The translations under genes and the position numbers were made by a program. Shown here in pieces: positions 7,025-14,694 of a stretch of DNA of 22,343 nucleotides; positions within the stretch are counted from its first letter, which is position 1; every line of letters begins with the position of its first letter. The stretch comes from a virus: positions 1 through 22,343 of IMG/VR virus record IMGVR_UViG_3300009170_000033, one strand, 5' to 3'. A model generated the notes under the pieces. That model was not told where the DNA came from. It saw only the letters and a list, made by a program, of their open reading frames with translations, and did not search any database.

Positions 7025-7825
7025 ATGTCATCAAAACAAATATACACATACGGTAATAGTGAAAATCAATCAGGATTTTATCCGGTTATTAGTCGTGATG
7101 CTTATGAATGTGCTAATTCCTCTATTACACGAGGTGTTACTAGCACACCTGGATCTATAGAAGAATGTTTTGAAAAATTTGATACAGTAAGAGAGATTGC
7201 AGAAGCTATTGGATTTTATAAAGGTGCAGTAGCAGGAACATCCGGAAGTTCTGGAAGTTCTGGAGGCTTTTCATTATGGGAAGGTCCAACTGGGTGTCCA
7301 CCAGCTATCAACAGATTTACTTCATCGCTCCCAGTTGATATATATTTTGATACTTCTAATGCAGAATGTGATAAAGTTAATAATGATATTACGTTGGGTG
7401 CAGACTGGTTGGGTTGTCTTTGGGGAACTCCTTCTGCACCATATAGTTGTGTGTGTCCGGACGTTAACCCCAGATATGAAGCATATATTAAATACAGATT
7501 AAATGTTGCTTCTTTTTGGAATACACCAGTAGAAACTCCAGTTAAACGTTCAGAATTTGTAGATGCATTACAATATGGAAGAAAAGTAAATGTTACTGTA
7601 GCTGGAGATTTTAATTTAAAGGTTGGTCAAGTTATGCTTGTTCGTTTAAACGGAATAAGTGGATATCCCTATTCAAAAGAAAATTCTGTATTAAATGGTT
7701 TATATTACGTTATGGGAATCAAACATGTGTTCACAAATTCTGGAACGCATGAAACTGCATTATCATTATCTAATATAGCTCCAGACTATAGTGGTTCTGA
7801 TGATGGTGGTCCATATTATCCATGA
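7025..7825 (+). CDS. Second baseplate hub protein with gp27-type C-terminal domain
   Basis: 266 aa. Residues about 186-252 look like the last domain of gp27-type hubs: a GDFNLKVGQVMLVRL strand pair, then GLYYVMGIKHVF and a closing ALSLSN strand. The N-terminal part contains a Gly/Ser linker (71-81, GTSGSSGSSGG) and seven cysteines (29, 48, 91, 115, 131, 142, 144). An AGGAT sequence lies about 8 nt before the ATG. It could be the C-terminal half of a split hub or a paralogue that adds a second ring. There is no lysozyme domain, and no gp5-type spike is seen in this window. Confidence 0.55.
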   Translation: MSSKQIYTYGNSENQSGFYPVISRDAYECANSSITRGVTSTPGSIEECFEKFDTVREIAEAIGFYKGAVAGTSGSSGSSGGFSLWEGPTGCPPAINRFTSSLPVDIYFDTSNAECDKVNNDITLGADWLGCLWGTPSAPYSCVCPDVNPRYEAYIKYRLNVASFWNTPVETPVKRSEFVDALQYGRKVNVTVAGDFNLKVGQVMLVRLNGISGYPYSKENSVLNGLYYVMGIKHVFTNSGTHETALSLSNIAPDYSGSDDGGPYYP

Positions 7826-7833
7826 TCTAAATA
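7826..7833 (+). promoter_or_regulatory. Late promoter of gp25
   Basis: TCTAAATA, one base different from the T4 late box TATAAATA, lies right after the stop of the preceding hub gene. Five bases separate it from the gp25 ATG at 7839. T4 geometry puts the start site on the A of that ATG. Confidence 0.6.
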
Positions 7834-7838
7834 TTCTG

Positions 7839-8219
7839 ATGGCTAAAAAAGATTTTTCAATATTATTAGAAAAAATCAATGTATCTGGACCAAAAAAAGA
7901 TATTGGTACAGTGAGTGGTTTTAATGCCTATGCACAGTACATAGAAGTTGTATTAAAAACACAAAAAGGTGAACTACTATCAAGTATGAATCTTGGATCT
8001 AATTATTTTGATTATATTTTTAATGGTCAAGCAAATCTTCCAGCCCTACAAGCATCTTTAGCTGGATCTATTCAAGCTGCTATTCCAAAATTGTATAATA
8101 TATCTGTTTATACAACATATGCTTCTCAAGATAGCTTTCAATTTACAGTAACATATTCAATAACAGATGGAATATCAACCCAAACAGATGCTACTACCTT
8201 TGTAGAGGTTAATCTATAA
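7839..8219 (+). CDS. gp25: Baseplate wedge protein gp25
   Basis: 126 aa (132 in T4). Member of the small gpW/gp25 family present in all contractile injection systems, where it joins wedge core to sheath. The segment LGSNYFDYIFNGQANLP (about 48-64) followed by a helix and IPKLYNISVYTTY matches the gp25 pattern. I chose the ATG at 7839 (MAKKDFSI). An upstream in-frame GTG at 7791 would overlap the hub gene and place the late promoter inside the coding region. There is no Shine-Dalgarno sequence, in line with a leaderless message. The stop overlaps the gp6 start (TAATG at 8217-8221). Confidence 0.85.
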   Translation: MAKKDFSILLEKINVSGPKKDIGTVSGFNAYAQYIEVVLKTQKGELLSSMNLGSNYFDYIFNGQANLPALQASLAGSIQAAIPKLYNISVYTTYASQDSFQFTVTYSITDGISTQTDATTFVEVNL

Positions 8220-9298
8220 TGACCTACCAACTTAAAAATTTATCAGTCGCTTCTTTGGATTTTGATGATATTAAAACATCATTAATTTCTTTTTTATCAA
8301 AACAACCTGAATTGGCTGATATAGATTTTGCAAACAATGCAAGCACAGCAAATTTATTAATTAATTTGCTATCCACTGTAACAGCATATAATGGTGTATA
8401 TGCACAGTTTGGTTATGTTAATTCTTTTGCTACCACAACCACCTTATTAAATAGTTTACTGGGTATTGCAGCTAATAATTCTGTTCTTATAGCTCCAGTT
8501 CAAGGAGCAAGCACTACAAGAACTATTACAGCTGTTGGTGCAACATTACAGGATTATACTACATTTCAAGCTACAACAAGTTCTGGAGCTATTGCATATT
8601 TTTTCAATATAAATTCTGTTCCTGCTGGAACTGCAAAAACCACTACTCTTTATTCGGGAACACAGGTTGTTAGTTATACAAATTATGACTATGATACTCA
8701 ATCATGTCAACTTCCATATACGGTGGATCCCCGGACAATTACATTTTATGAAAGCACAACCAATTCTGGTGTAGTGAATAAATGGACTAGGGTTGATAAA
8801 TCTTCAACAGCATCAACAGGAAACCAAAATACATTTACAGTAATCAATGGACCTCAGGGTTATATTGTTACAAATAATTTTCCAAGTGCTAAAACATTAA
8901 CGTCATCAAGTACTGTTTTAATTAAAGCTGTTTTAACAAATGGAACTGATTCAAATAATGCAAGCATTACATCCAGATCTGATGCACAATTTAATACAAA
9001 TGATTTGCCAACAGGGGGCTATAATTTAATTGGTGTTGATCGTGCAAGATACAGTTTACTTTTTCAAGCAACTGGTCAAGATCGTTGTGTAACCATATCA
9101 GATTATATTAATGCAATTTTAGGATCGGGTATAAGTGGCACTGAAAGTGAAGATTATATTACTGTTGTTAATGATTGTTGCGTACCTGGCACAGTAAATG
9201 TATATGTTGAGAACTTATCTGCATCAAATCAAACAGCATTAATGACTTATCTAAATGCTAGAAAACTTGCTGGAATACGTTTAGTATATACACAATGA
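8219..9298 (+). CDS. gp6: Baseplate wedge protein gp6 (baseplate J family)
   Basis: 359 aa, about half the length of T4 gp6 (660 aa). The N-terminus has the gp6 signature: SLDFDDIKTSLISFLSKQ, DIDFANNASTANLLINLLS, and a helix ending near SLLGIAANN. gp6 forms the dimers that make the continuous wedge ring around the hub; P2 gpJ is its equivalent. The C-terminal part, SDYINAILGS, VPGTVNVYVE and a final LNARKLAGIRLVY segment, matches the end of J-type proteins. The middle insertions of T4 gp6 are missing. It overlaps gp25 by one base and the next gene by four (ATGA). Confidence 0.85.
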   Translation: MTYQLKNLSVASLDFDDIKTSLISFLSKQPELADIDFANNASTANLLINLLSTVTAYNGVYAQFGYVNSFATTTTLLNSLLGIAANNSVLIAPVQGASTTRTITAVGATLQDYTTFQATTSSGAIAYFFNINSVPAGTAKTTTLYSGTQVVSYTNYDYDTQSCQLPYTVDPRTITFYESTTNSGVVNKWTRVDKSSTASTGNQNTFTVINGPQGYIVTNNFPSAKTLTSSSTVLIKAVLTNGTDSNNASITSRSDAQFNTNDLPTGGYNLIGVDRARYSLLFQATGQDRCVTISDYINAILGSGISGTESEDYITVVNDCCVPGTVNVYVENLSASNQTALMTYLNARKLAGIRLVYTQ

Positions 9299-9930
9299 TA
9301 TTACTATTAAACAATTTAGCTTTATCTCTCGACACTAAAATGAATTTATTGTCAGAAACTGCTTCTACTGCAGCAGGTAGTGATTATTATATCAATTTAG
9401 ATAAACCTTGGTTGGGTGATAAGCTCACAGTAGAATCATTATTTCCACAATGGATACTAAAAGAATATTCTGATAATCCAAATAATGTAACGATTATTCC
9501 TTTTGTAAAAAATTATTTAAGATGGTTGTTGAGTCAAGAATATGGTTATGGTGCCCAGTTAAATTGGGAAACACTACGAGTTCCACTTTTTACAAATGAT
9601 GTATTTCTAGAAGCATTGGCTGATTTTTATTTTCCTGGTGCTGATTTTAGTACAACAGAGTTTCAAAGTATTATTCAAAATTTAAGAACTTTTTTAATTA
9701 AAGCCGATACAAATTATTTTAATTGTAAAGGTACACCTGCCGCAATAAAATACGCAATATGTTCTTTATTGGGAATACCTTGGGATAGCGTTTTTATAGA
9801 TACCGGTGCGTATACCACTATAGAAATTAAAATAAGCACCTCACAAGAATCAAAATTTATTTCGTATAAATCATTTATTGAAAAATATATAGTTCCTGCT
9901 GGAATGTCAATCAATTATTCGACTATTTAA
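9295..9930 (+). CDS. Wedge core protein, gp7 / P2 gpI-like
   Basis: 211 aa. It follows gp6 directly, as gp7 does in T4 and gpI follows gpJ in P2. Residues 54-130 carry conserved-looking aromatic segments (WILKEYSDN, FVKNYLRWLLSQEYG). The C-terminal part, LIKADTNYFNCKGTPAAIKYAICSLLG then a late FIEKYIVPAGM, is typical of gpI proteins (a KGT..A hairpin and a terminal helix). T4 gp7 is 1032 aa, so only the core that binds the gp6 dimer remains here. ATGA overlap with gp6 implies translational coupling. Confidence 0.65.
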   Translation: MILLLNNLALSLDTKMNLLSETASTAAGSDYYINLDKPWLGDKLTVESLFPQWILKEYSDNPNNVTIIPFVKNYLRWLLSQEYGYGAQLNWETLRVPLFTNDVFLEALADFYFPGADFSTTEFQSIIQNLRTFLIKADTNYFNCKGTPAAIKYAICSLLGIPWDSVFIDTGAYTTIEIKISTSQESKFISYKSFIEKYIVPAGMSINYSTI

Positions 9931-9935
9931 AATTT

Positions 9936-10388
9936 ATGTTTACCAAAATGATTATGTTTGCTGCGTCTTTGGCATCACGCGGTTTGACAAATACTAAAAC
10001 AGATATTCCAACTAAACAATTAAGAATTCTTTCTTGTTTTGGTGGAGGTACTTTAACTACCACCTGTCCATTTTTAAAACAAAGTGCTGTAGATTCTACA
10101 AAACATTATTGTGGAGGGTGTGGATGTGGTGATAAACCACACACATGGTTAATGGCAGAAAGTACAGACTATTCAAAATTAGATTATCCAGTATTAAATT
10201 GTCCAATGCAAATGCCTGGATTTAGCAATTATGACCCAAATTTTAAACCAATAGAAGTTAAATTGCGAAAAGAGATGATTGAAGCATTTGATCCAAAAGA
10301 ATTAGAACTTATTCAAGTAACAATAGGATCGAGCGAAGAAAAAGAAAAATTGATTTCTCAAGTTAATAAAATTATTGAGAATTCATAA
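9936..10388 (+). CDS. Cys-rich protein of unknown function (possible metal or Fe-S site)
   Basis: 150 aa. Six cysteines lie in the first 90 residues (34, 44, 59, 62, 64, 89), centred on HYCGGCGCGDKPHTWL, with H57 and H69 nearby and a later YPVLNCPMQMPGFSNY block. This spacing suggests a bound metal or Fe-S cluster, though the arrangement does not match a standard zinc finger. The last 50 residues are a charged helical tail. There is no signal peptide. The position between gp7-like and gp13, where T4 carries gp8 to gp12, suggests a baseplate or tail component. The ATG at 9936 is 5 nt after the previous stop. In-frame ATGs at 9948 and 9954 are also possible starts. Confidence 0.7.
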   Translation: MFTKMIMFAASLASRGLTNTKTDIPTKQLRILSCFGGGTLTTTCPFLKQSAVDSTKHYCGGCGCGDKPHTWLMAESTDYSKLDYPVLNCPMQMPGFSNYDPNFKPIEVKLRKEMIEAFDPKELELIQVTIGSSEEKEKLISQVNKIIENS

Positions 10389-10391
10389 ATA
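10384..10391 (+). promoter_or_regulatory. Late promoter of gp13
   Basis: CATAAATA overlaps the stop codon (TAA 10386-10388) of the Cys-rich gene. Five bases separate it from the gp13 ATG at 10397, so the predicted transcript begins on the A of the ATG. No Shine-Dalgarno sequence is placed for gp13. Confidence 0.55.
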
Positions 10392-10396
10392 TTTCT

Positions 10397-11227
10397 ATGG
10401 CCATAACTACCCGTCAAGATTTTATTGATTTTACATATAGAAAACTCGGTGCTCCTGTAATTCAAATAAATGTTGATGCAGAACAGGCACATGATCGGTT
10501 AGACGAATCTCTTGAGTATTTGTATGAACGCCATTACAATTTTAATGAACGAGCACAATTTGTTGTTCCGGTAACTGCAGAAAATGTTGCAAAGAAGTAT
10601 TTTGATGTATCACAATTTGGTTATGGGTTGGGTGCACAAGACGTTATATCGTCTGAGACAGGAGCTACGGGGTTTTGGCCAATGGCCAGTGATATACGTA
10701 CTATAAACAAAGTGTATGCTCCGGGTAACCTTGTTGGTGATTATATGTTTGATTTGCGGTATCAGATGACTTTATTTGACTTCTTTGGTTTATATTTTAA
10801 TCAAGGTGGTTTAGCTCAAGGCCCAATGGCAACTTATATGGAATCTATGAGCTATCTTCAATTAATAAATGATGTATTTAACTATCCGTATTCATTTACG
10901 TATACAAATACTACTCAAAGATTATTTTTAGAAACTCAAGCCAGTTTAATTCCACCCGGCTCATATTTAATGGTTGAAGCTTATGTAAAGGTTAATCCTG
11001 ATTACCATCCCACAGTGTGGAGTGATCGTATTTTTCAAAGACATTATGCAGCACTATTAAAGAAACAATGGGCTCAAAATTTAATGAAATTTGCTGGTAT
11101 ACCACTTCCCGGTGGAGCTTCTATAAATTCGGCTGCAATAATGCAAGATGCTCAAAAAGAATTAGATGTTATCGAAGCCACCTTACTAAAAACACACGAA
11201 CTACCAATAGAGCCTATGATCGGTTAA
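10397..11227 (+). CDS. gp13: Neck protein gp13
   Basis: 276 aa (309 in T4). gp13 forms the neck ring that closes the filled head and receives the tail. The opening, TTRQDFIDFTYRKLGAPVIQINVDAEQAHDRLDESLEYLYERHYN, is the standard gp13 N-terminus (R/T..l.d..lr.LG.P...i.v...Q..d.i..al......h..g). A hydrophobic middle and a C-terminal block HYAALLKKQWAQNLMKFAGIPLPGG follow, also typical. It begins the neck and packaging set gp13-gp14-gp15-gp16-gp17, which keeps the T4 order. Confidence 0.9.
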   Translation: MAITTRQDFIDFTYRKLGAPVIQINVDAEQAHDRLDESLEYLYERHYNFNERAQFVVPVTAENVAKKYFDVSQFGYGLGAQDVISSETGATGFWPMASDIRTINKVYAPGNLVGDYMFDLRYQMTLFDFFGLYFNQGGLAQGPMATYMESMSYLQLINDVFNYPYSFTYTNTTQRLFLETQASLIPPGSYLMVEAYVKVNPDYHPTVWSDRIFQRHYAALLKKQWAQNLMKFAGIPLPGGASINSAAIMQDAQKELDVIEATLLKTHELPIEPMIG

Positions 11228-11228
11228 A

Positions 11229-11903
11229 ATGGCAACAAATAGATACCTTAATCTTACAAGTTTTAGCCCAGAACAATCATTGGTTGAAAGTTTTACCGTT
11301 GAATTGATACAAGCCATGGGTCAGGATTGTTATTATGTACCTAGAAAATATTTTAGCATAGATAAAATTTTTGGTGAAGATCCAGCTTCTTCTTTTGAAA
11401 AAATTTATACTATCGAAATGTATATTCAATCTTATAAAGGATTTGATGGTACTGATATAATAAGTCAATTTGGATTAGAAATTCGTGATAAAATATCTTT
11501 ATTACTTGCGCGTAAAAGATTTAAAGAAGAAGTAACAACATACGATGCTACAATTATAAGACCCAGAGAAGGTGATCTGATATATTTTCCATTATCCAAA
11601 TCGTTGTTTGAAATTAATTTTGTAGAACATGAAAATCCTTTATATCCATTAGGTAAGTTATATTCATATCAAATAACTGCAGAGTTGTTTACTTATAGCT
11701 ACGAAAAGATCGATACACCAAACACTGCAATCAATTCACCCTATACAACAACAAGAGGTCTTTCTGGCTCTACTGTAATTCCTTTAAATAATATACTGGG
11801 TACAACTATGGGAGTTAATGACATTCTTCAGCAAGAAGGAATAAGTTATGGATTTGATCCCAATAATCCGTTTGATGAATGTAACTCGGATGTTAGTTGT
11901 TAA
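11229..11903 (+). CDS. gp14: Neck protein gp14
   Basis: 224 aa (256 in T4). gp14 lies below gp13 in the neck and contacts the tail terminator. Recognisable blocks are EQSLVESFTVELIQAMGQDCYYVPRKY (N-terminal), DIISQFGLEIRDKISLLLARKRF (middle), then REGDLIYFPLSKSLFEI and a YSYQITAELFTYSYEKI strand pair. The Cys residues at the C-terminus (DECNSDVSC) are unusual. It starts one base after the gp13 stop. Confidence 0.9.
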   Translation: MATNRYLNLTSFSPEQSLVESFTVELIQAMGQDCYYVPRKYFSIDKIFGEDPASSFEKIYTIEMYIQSYKGFDGTDIISQFGLEIRDKISLLLARKRFKEEVTTYDATIIRPREGDLIYFPLSKSLFEINFVEHENPLYPLGKLYSYQITAELFTYSYEKIDTPNTAINSPYTTTRGLSGSTVIPLNNILGTTMGVNDILQQEGISYGFDPNNPFDECNSDVSC

Positions 11904-11916
11904 TAAAGGAGCTTAA

Positions 11917-12573
11917 ATGTTTGGAAACTTTTATAATGAAAATTTAAGAAAAGTGGTTGTTGGATTTGGTTCTTTGTTTAGTAATATTGAAATACAACAT
12001 AAAGATCCAGATACCGGTAATCCATTTTTAATTCGCGTTCCAGTACATTACGCGCCTCAAGAAAAATTTATTCAACGGTTATTGCAACCATCATCAATCA
12101 CCGAAGGTACTCGTATTGAAATACAAGTGCCTATTATAAGTTTTATGATGTCTAGTGTGTCACCAGATCCATCCAGAAGATTGGGTAGATATGCTCTTAA
12201 TACAAATCAAAGCGTTAACGGGGTATGTCAGGCCAATGGAAATAAAATTAAAAGCCAGATTCCTGTAAATATTGTATTTAATTTATACGCATATACCCGA
12301 CACACAGATGATTTACTTCAAATTATTGAACAAATAATGCCATATTTTGTTCCAGATCATACTATTAAATTAGAGATGAATGATGTGCAAACAAATCTTG
12401 ATATTCCTATTATTATGCAGAGTAATAGTATAACTGAAAAATATGAAGGTGATTTTTCTTCTCGTCGTTTAAATATTGCTTCATTCCAATTTGTAGCCAA
12501 ATCATGGATCTTTGGTGAAGTACAGAGTTTTACTACAATTACCAATATAAATCCAATTATAGAAATAGATTAA
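11917..12573 (+). CDS. gp15: Tail completion and sheath terminator protein gp15
   Basis: 218 aa (272 in T4). gp15 caps the finished sheath and tube and joins the tail to the neck. The family pattern is clear: an early VPVHYAPQEKFIQRL block, then IIEQIMPYFVPDHTIKLEM, SITEKYEGDFSSRRLNIASFQFVAKSW near the C-terminus. An AAAGGAG sequence precedes the ATG, one of the clearer ribosome-binding sites in this region. Confidence 0.85.
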   Translation: MFGNFYNENLRKVVVGFGSLFSNIEIQHKDPDTGNPFLIRVPVHYAPQEKFIQRLLQPSSITEGTRIEIQVPIISFMMSSVSPDPSRRLGRYALNTNQSVNGVCQANGNKIKSQIPVNIVFNLYAYTRHTDDLLQIIEQIMPYFVPDHTIKLEMNDVQTNLDIPIIMQSNSITEKYEGDFSSRRLNIASFQFVAKSWIFGEVQSFTTITNINPIIEID

Positions 12574-12577
12574 TACA

Positions 12578-13024
12578 ATGGCTTTAAATAAAAATTTAGC
12601 AAAATTATTTGATGTTGAACCCTCTAGACCAGAGTCTTCTAAGAATTTAACTGGTGGAACTTTTAATTCTAATAATTTTGGTAAAGACTATGAGATGGTT
12701 CAAAATAATCTCAAAGATTTAATTCAAAACGGTAACATTGCTTTGGAAAGTGCATTAAAGGTAGCAACTGAATCAGATAGTCCTCGTGCATTTGAAGTAG
12801 TTGCTATAATGCTAAAAACTATGGCAGATTTAAATAACAATGTTCTTTCTGTGCATAAAAGTGCCAAAGATATTACCTCTGCCAGTGCCACTAAATTAAC
12901 TCAAACTAATAATTCATTATTTGTTGGATCAACAAAAGATTTACAAAATCTATTAAATAAAGAGCGAAGTACTGAAAAAGTAATTGATGTGGAGGTTGTA
13001 CATGAAGGCGCAAAACAGCAGTAA
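12578..13024 (+). CDS. gp16: Small terminase subunit gp16
   Basis: 148 aa (164 in T4). gp16 forms a ring that selects DNA for packaging and stimulates the large subunit. The protein has a polar N-terminus and a central helical hairpin (YEMVQNNLKDLIQNGNIALESAL to AIMLKTMADLNNNVL, about 38-94), typical for the family, with a flexible charged C-terminus. It ends inside the start of gp17 (overlap 23 nt), and the GGAGG for gp17 lies in its coding region. Confidence 0.88.
   Translation: MALNKNLAKLFDVEPSRPESSKNLTGGTFNSNNFGKDYEMVQNNLKDLIQNGNIALESALKVATESDSPRAFEVVAIMLKTMADLNNNVLSVHKSAKDITSASATKLTQTNNSLFVGSTKDLQNLLNKERSTEKVIDVEVVHEGAKQQ
12991..12995 (+). promoter_or_regulatory. Ribosome-binding site that fixes the gp17 start
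   Basis: GGAGG lies 6 nt before the ATG at 13002. The next upstream in-frame candidate start (12984) lies before this site and has no ribosome-binding site of its own. Confidence 0.7.
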
Positions 13025-14660
13025 TTTTGGGTATAGAAATAACTCAAAATTAAAACCACCGGGTGTAGATATACAATATTCAAAAGAGCAGCTTGAAGAA
13101 TATATCAAGTGTGCTAATGATCCTGTATATTTTTGTAGTAAGTATGTAAAAGTAAAAACTCTTGATAAAGGTATTATGCCTTTACAGTTATATGATTATC
13201 AACAAAAATTTGTTGATTCAATTCACAAAAACCGTTTTGTTATTTCAAAATGGCCTCGTCAATCTGGTAAATCTACTTCGGTAATTGGATATATTTGTCA
13301 TTACATAACATTTAATCAAAGCGTTAGCGTTGCAATTTTGGCTAACAGATTGAAAACAGCAAAAGATGAATTATATTCTAAACTACAATTAGCATATGAA
13401 AACTTACCGCAGTTTTTGCAACAAGGTGTCGTAGAATGGAATAAGACATCGATGAAGCTAGAAAACGGATCTAGAGTAATGTGTGATGCAACATCATCTG
13501 CTGCAATCCGCGGTGGTTCATTTAACTTTCTTCTTTTAGACGAATATGCCTTCTTACCTTCACATATTGCAGAAGAATTTTATGCATCAACATATCCAAC
13601 AATTTCAGCTGGTACAACTACAAAACTTGTAATTGTATCTACTCCAAATGGACTTAATCATTTTCATAAATTGTGGGTTGATGCAAATAGAGTAGAAGGT
13701 CATAAACAAAAAAATAAATTTATTCCAGTAGAAGTAAGTTGGAGAGATGTTCCTATATCTCCAGGTGGACCAAAAAGAGACGATGTGTGGGCAGAAGAGC
13801 AGATTGCTAATACAAGTCCTGAACAGTTTGAACAAGAGTATGGATGTAGTTTTTTAGGTTCTAGTAATACATTAATCAATACTAGCAAATTAAATGTTTT
13901 GGCTGGCGAAGAACCTTTAACCGAAACAAATGAAGGTTTGCGAATATTTGCCTATCCTGAAAAAGATCATACGTATTTCTTACAGGCAGATGTCTCACGT
14001 GGGCAAGGTGCCGATTACTCTGCATATACCATTATAGATGGTACCAGCACACCGTATCAAGTAGTATCTACCTATAGAAATAATACAATAAGTCCATTTC
14101 ATTATCCAACTGTATTAAATTCTGCAGCCAAATTATATAATAATGCATTTGTTTTAATAGAAACAAACGATCTGGGAGGACAAGTTTCAGGAATCTTACA
14201 TACCGATTTAGAATATGAAAATGTTTTAATGACAAAGGTACTTGGACGAAAAGGACAAATTTTGTCACAGGGGTTTGGTGGAGTTGGTAAAAATGAAATG
14301 GGAATCCGTACTACAGCCCAAACTAAAAAAATTGGATGTGCTATTCTTAAGCGATTAATTGAAGAAGACAAAATTTTATTAAATGATGAAAGAATAATTG
14401 CAGAACTTACGGCATTTGTGTCAAAGTCTAACACCTTTAAAGCCGAAGATGGTCACCACGACGACTTAGTGATGTCTTTAGTGTTTTTTGCATGGTTAAC
14501 CAGACAAGATTATTTCGCAGATTTGATCGAACAAGGTAAATTTAATTACGAAGAAGGATCAAATCCAGAAGATGATAACATATTAATATCACCACAACAA
14601 AAAAATGAAGATGATGGTGAAGAATTTGTGCAAGGTGGTTTAATTTGGTACCCAGCATAA
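13002..14660 (+). CDS. gp17: Large terminase subunit gp17
   Basis: 552 aa (610 in T4). Two-domain packaging motor. ATPase: Walker A WPRQSGKST (K90), Walker B FLLLDEYAF (D180, E181), and coupling motif IVSTPNG (211-217). Nuclease (RNase H-like): D330 in LQADVSRGQGADYS, E387 in VLIETNDLGG, and DD at 487-488 in GHHDDLV. All catalytic positions are present, so both activities are expected. The start at 13002 is chosen because GGAGG sits 6 nt upstream. A start at 12984 would add six residues. The C-terminus is acidic (EDDGEE). Confidence 0.97.
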   Translation: MKAQNSSNFGYRNNSKLKPPGVDIQYSKEQLEEYIKCANDPVYFCSKYVKVKTLDKGIMPLQLYDYQQKFVDSIHKNRFVISKWPRQSGKSTSVIGYICHYITFNQSVSVAILANRLKTAKDELYSKLQLAYENLPQFLQQGVVEWNKTSMKLENGSRVMCDATSSAAIRGGSFNFLLLDEYAFLPSHIAEEFYASTYPTISAGTTTKLVIVSTPNGLNHFHKLWVDANRVEGHKQKNKFIPVEVSWRDVPISPGGPKRDDVWAEEQIANTSPEQFEQEYGCSFLGSSNTLINTSKLNVLAGEEPLTETNEGLRIFAYPEKDHTYFLQADVSRGQGADYSAYTIIDGTSTPYQVVSTYRNNTISPFHYPTVLNSAAKLYNNAFVLIETNDLGGQVSGILHTDLEYENVLMTKVLGRKGQILSQGFGGVGKNEMGIRTTAQTKKIGCAILKRLIEEDKILLNDERIIAELTAFVSKSNTFKAEDGHHDDLVMSLVFFAWLTRQDYFADLIEQGKFNYEEGSNPEDDNILISPQQKNEDDGEEFVQGGLIWYPA

Positions 14661-14663
14661 AAT

Positions 14664-14690
14664 GCTAAATATTTTGACAGAATAAGGAAT
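14664..14690 (+). promoter_or_regulatory. Late promoter and ribosome-binding site of gp18
   Basis: GCTAAATA (14664-14671) lies just after the gp17 stop and predicts transcription from about 14677. The resulting 18-nt leader contains AAGGA (14684-14688... six bases before the ATG at 14695). This contrasts with the box-to-ATG spacing of 5-6 nt at gp4, gp48, gp25 and gp13. Confidence 0.65.
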
Positions 14691-14694
14691 CTAA

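Noticed and set aside
7791-7838. Upstream GTG start for gp25
   Set aside because: It would add 16 residues unlike the family and overlap the hub gene; the promoter and family length support 7839.
12984-13001. Upstream start for gp17
   Set aside because: It lies before GGAGG at 12991; the ATG at 13002 has correct spacing to that site.
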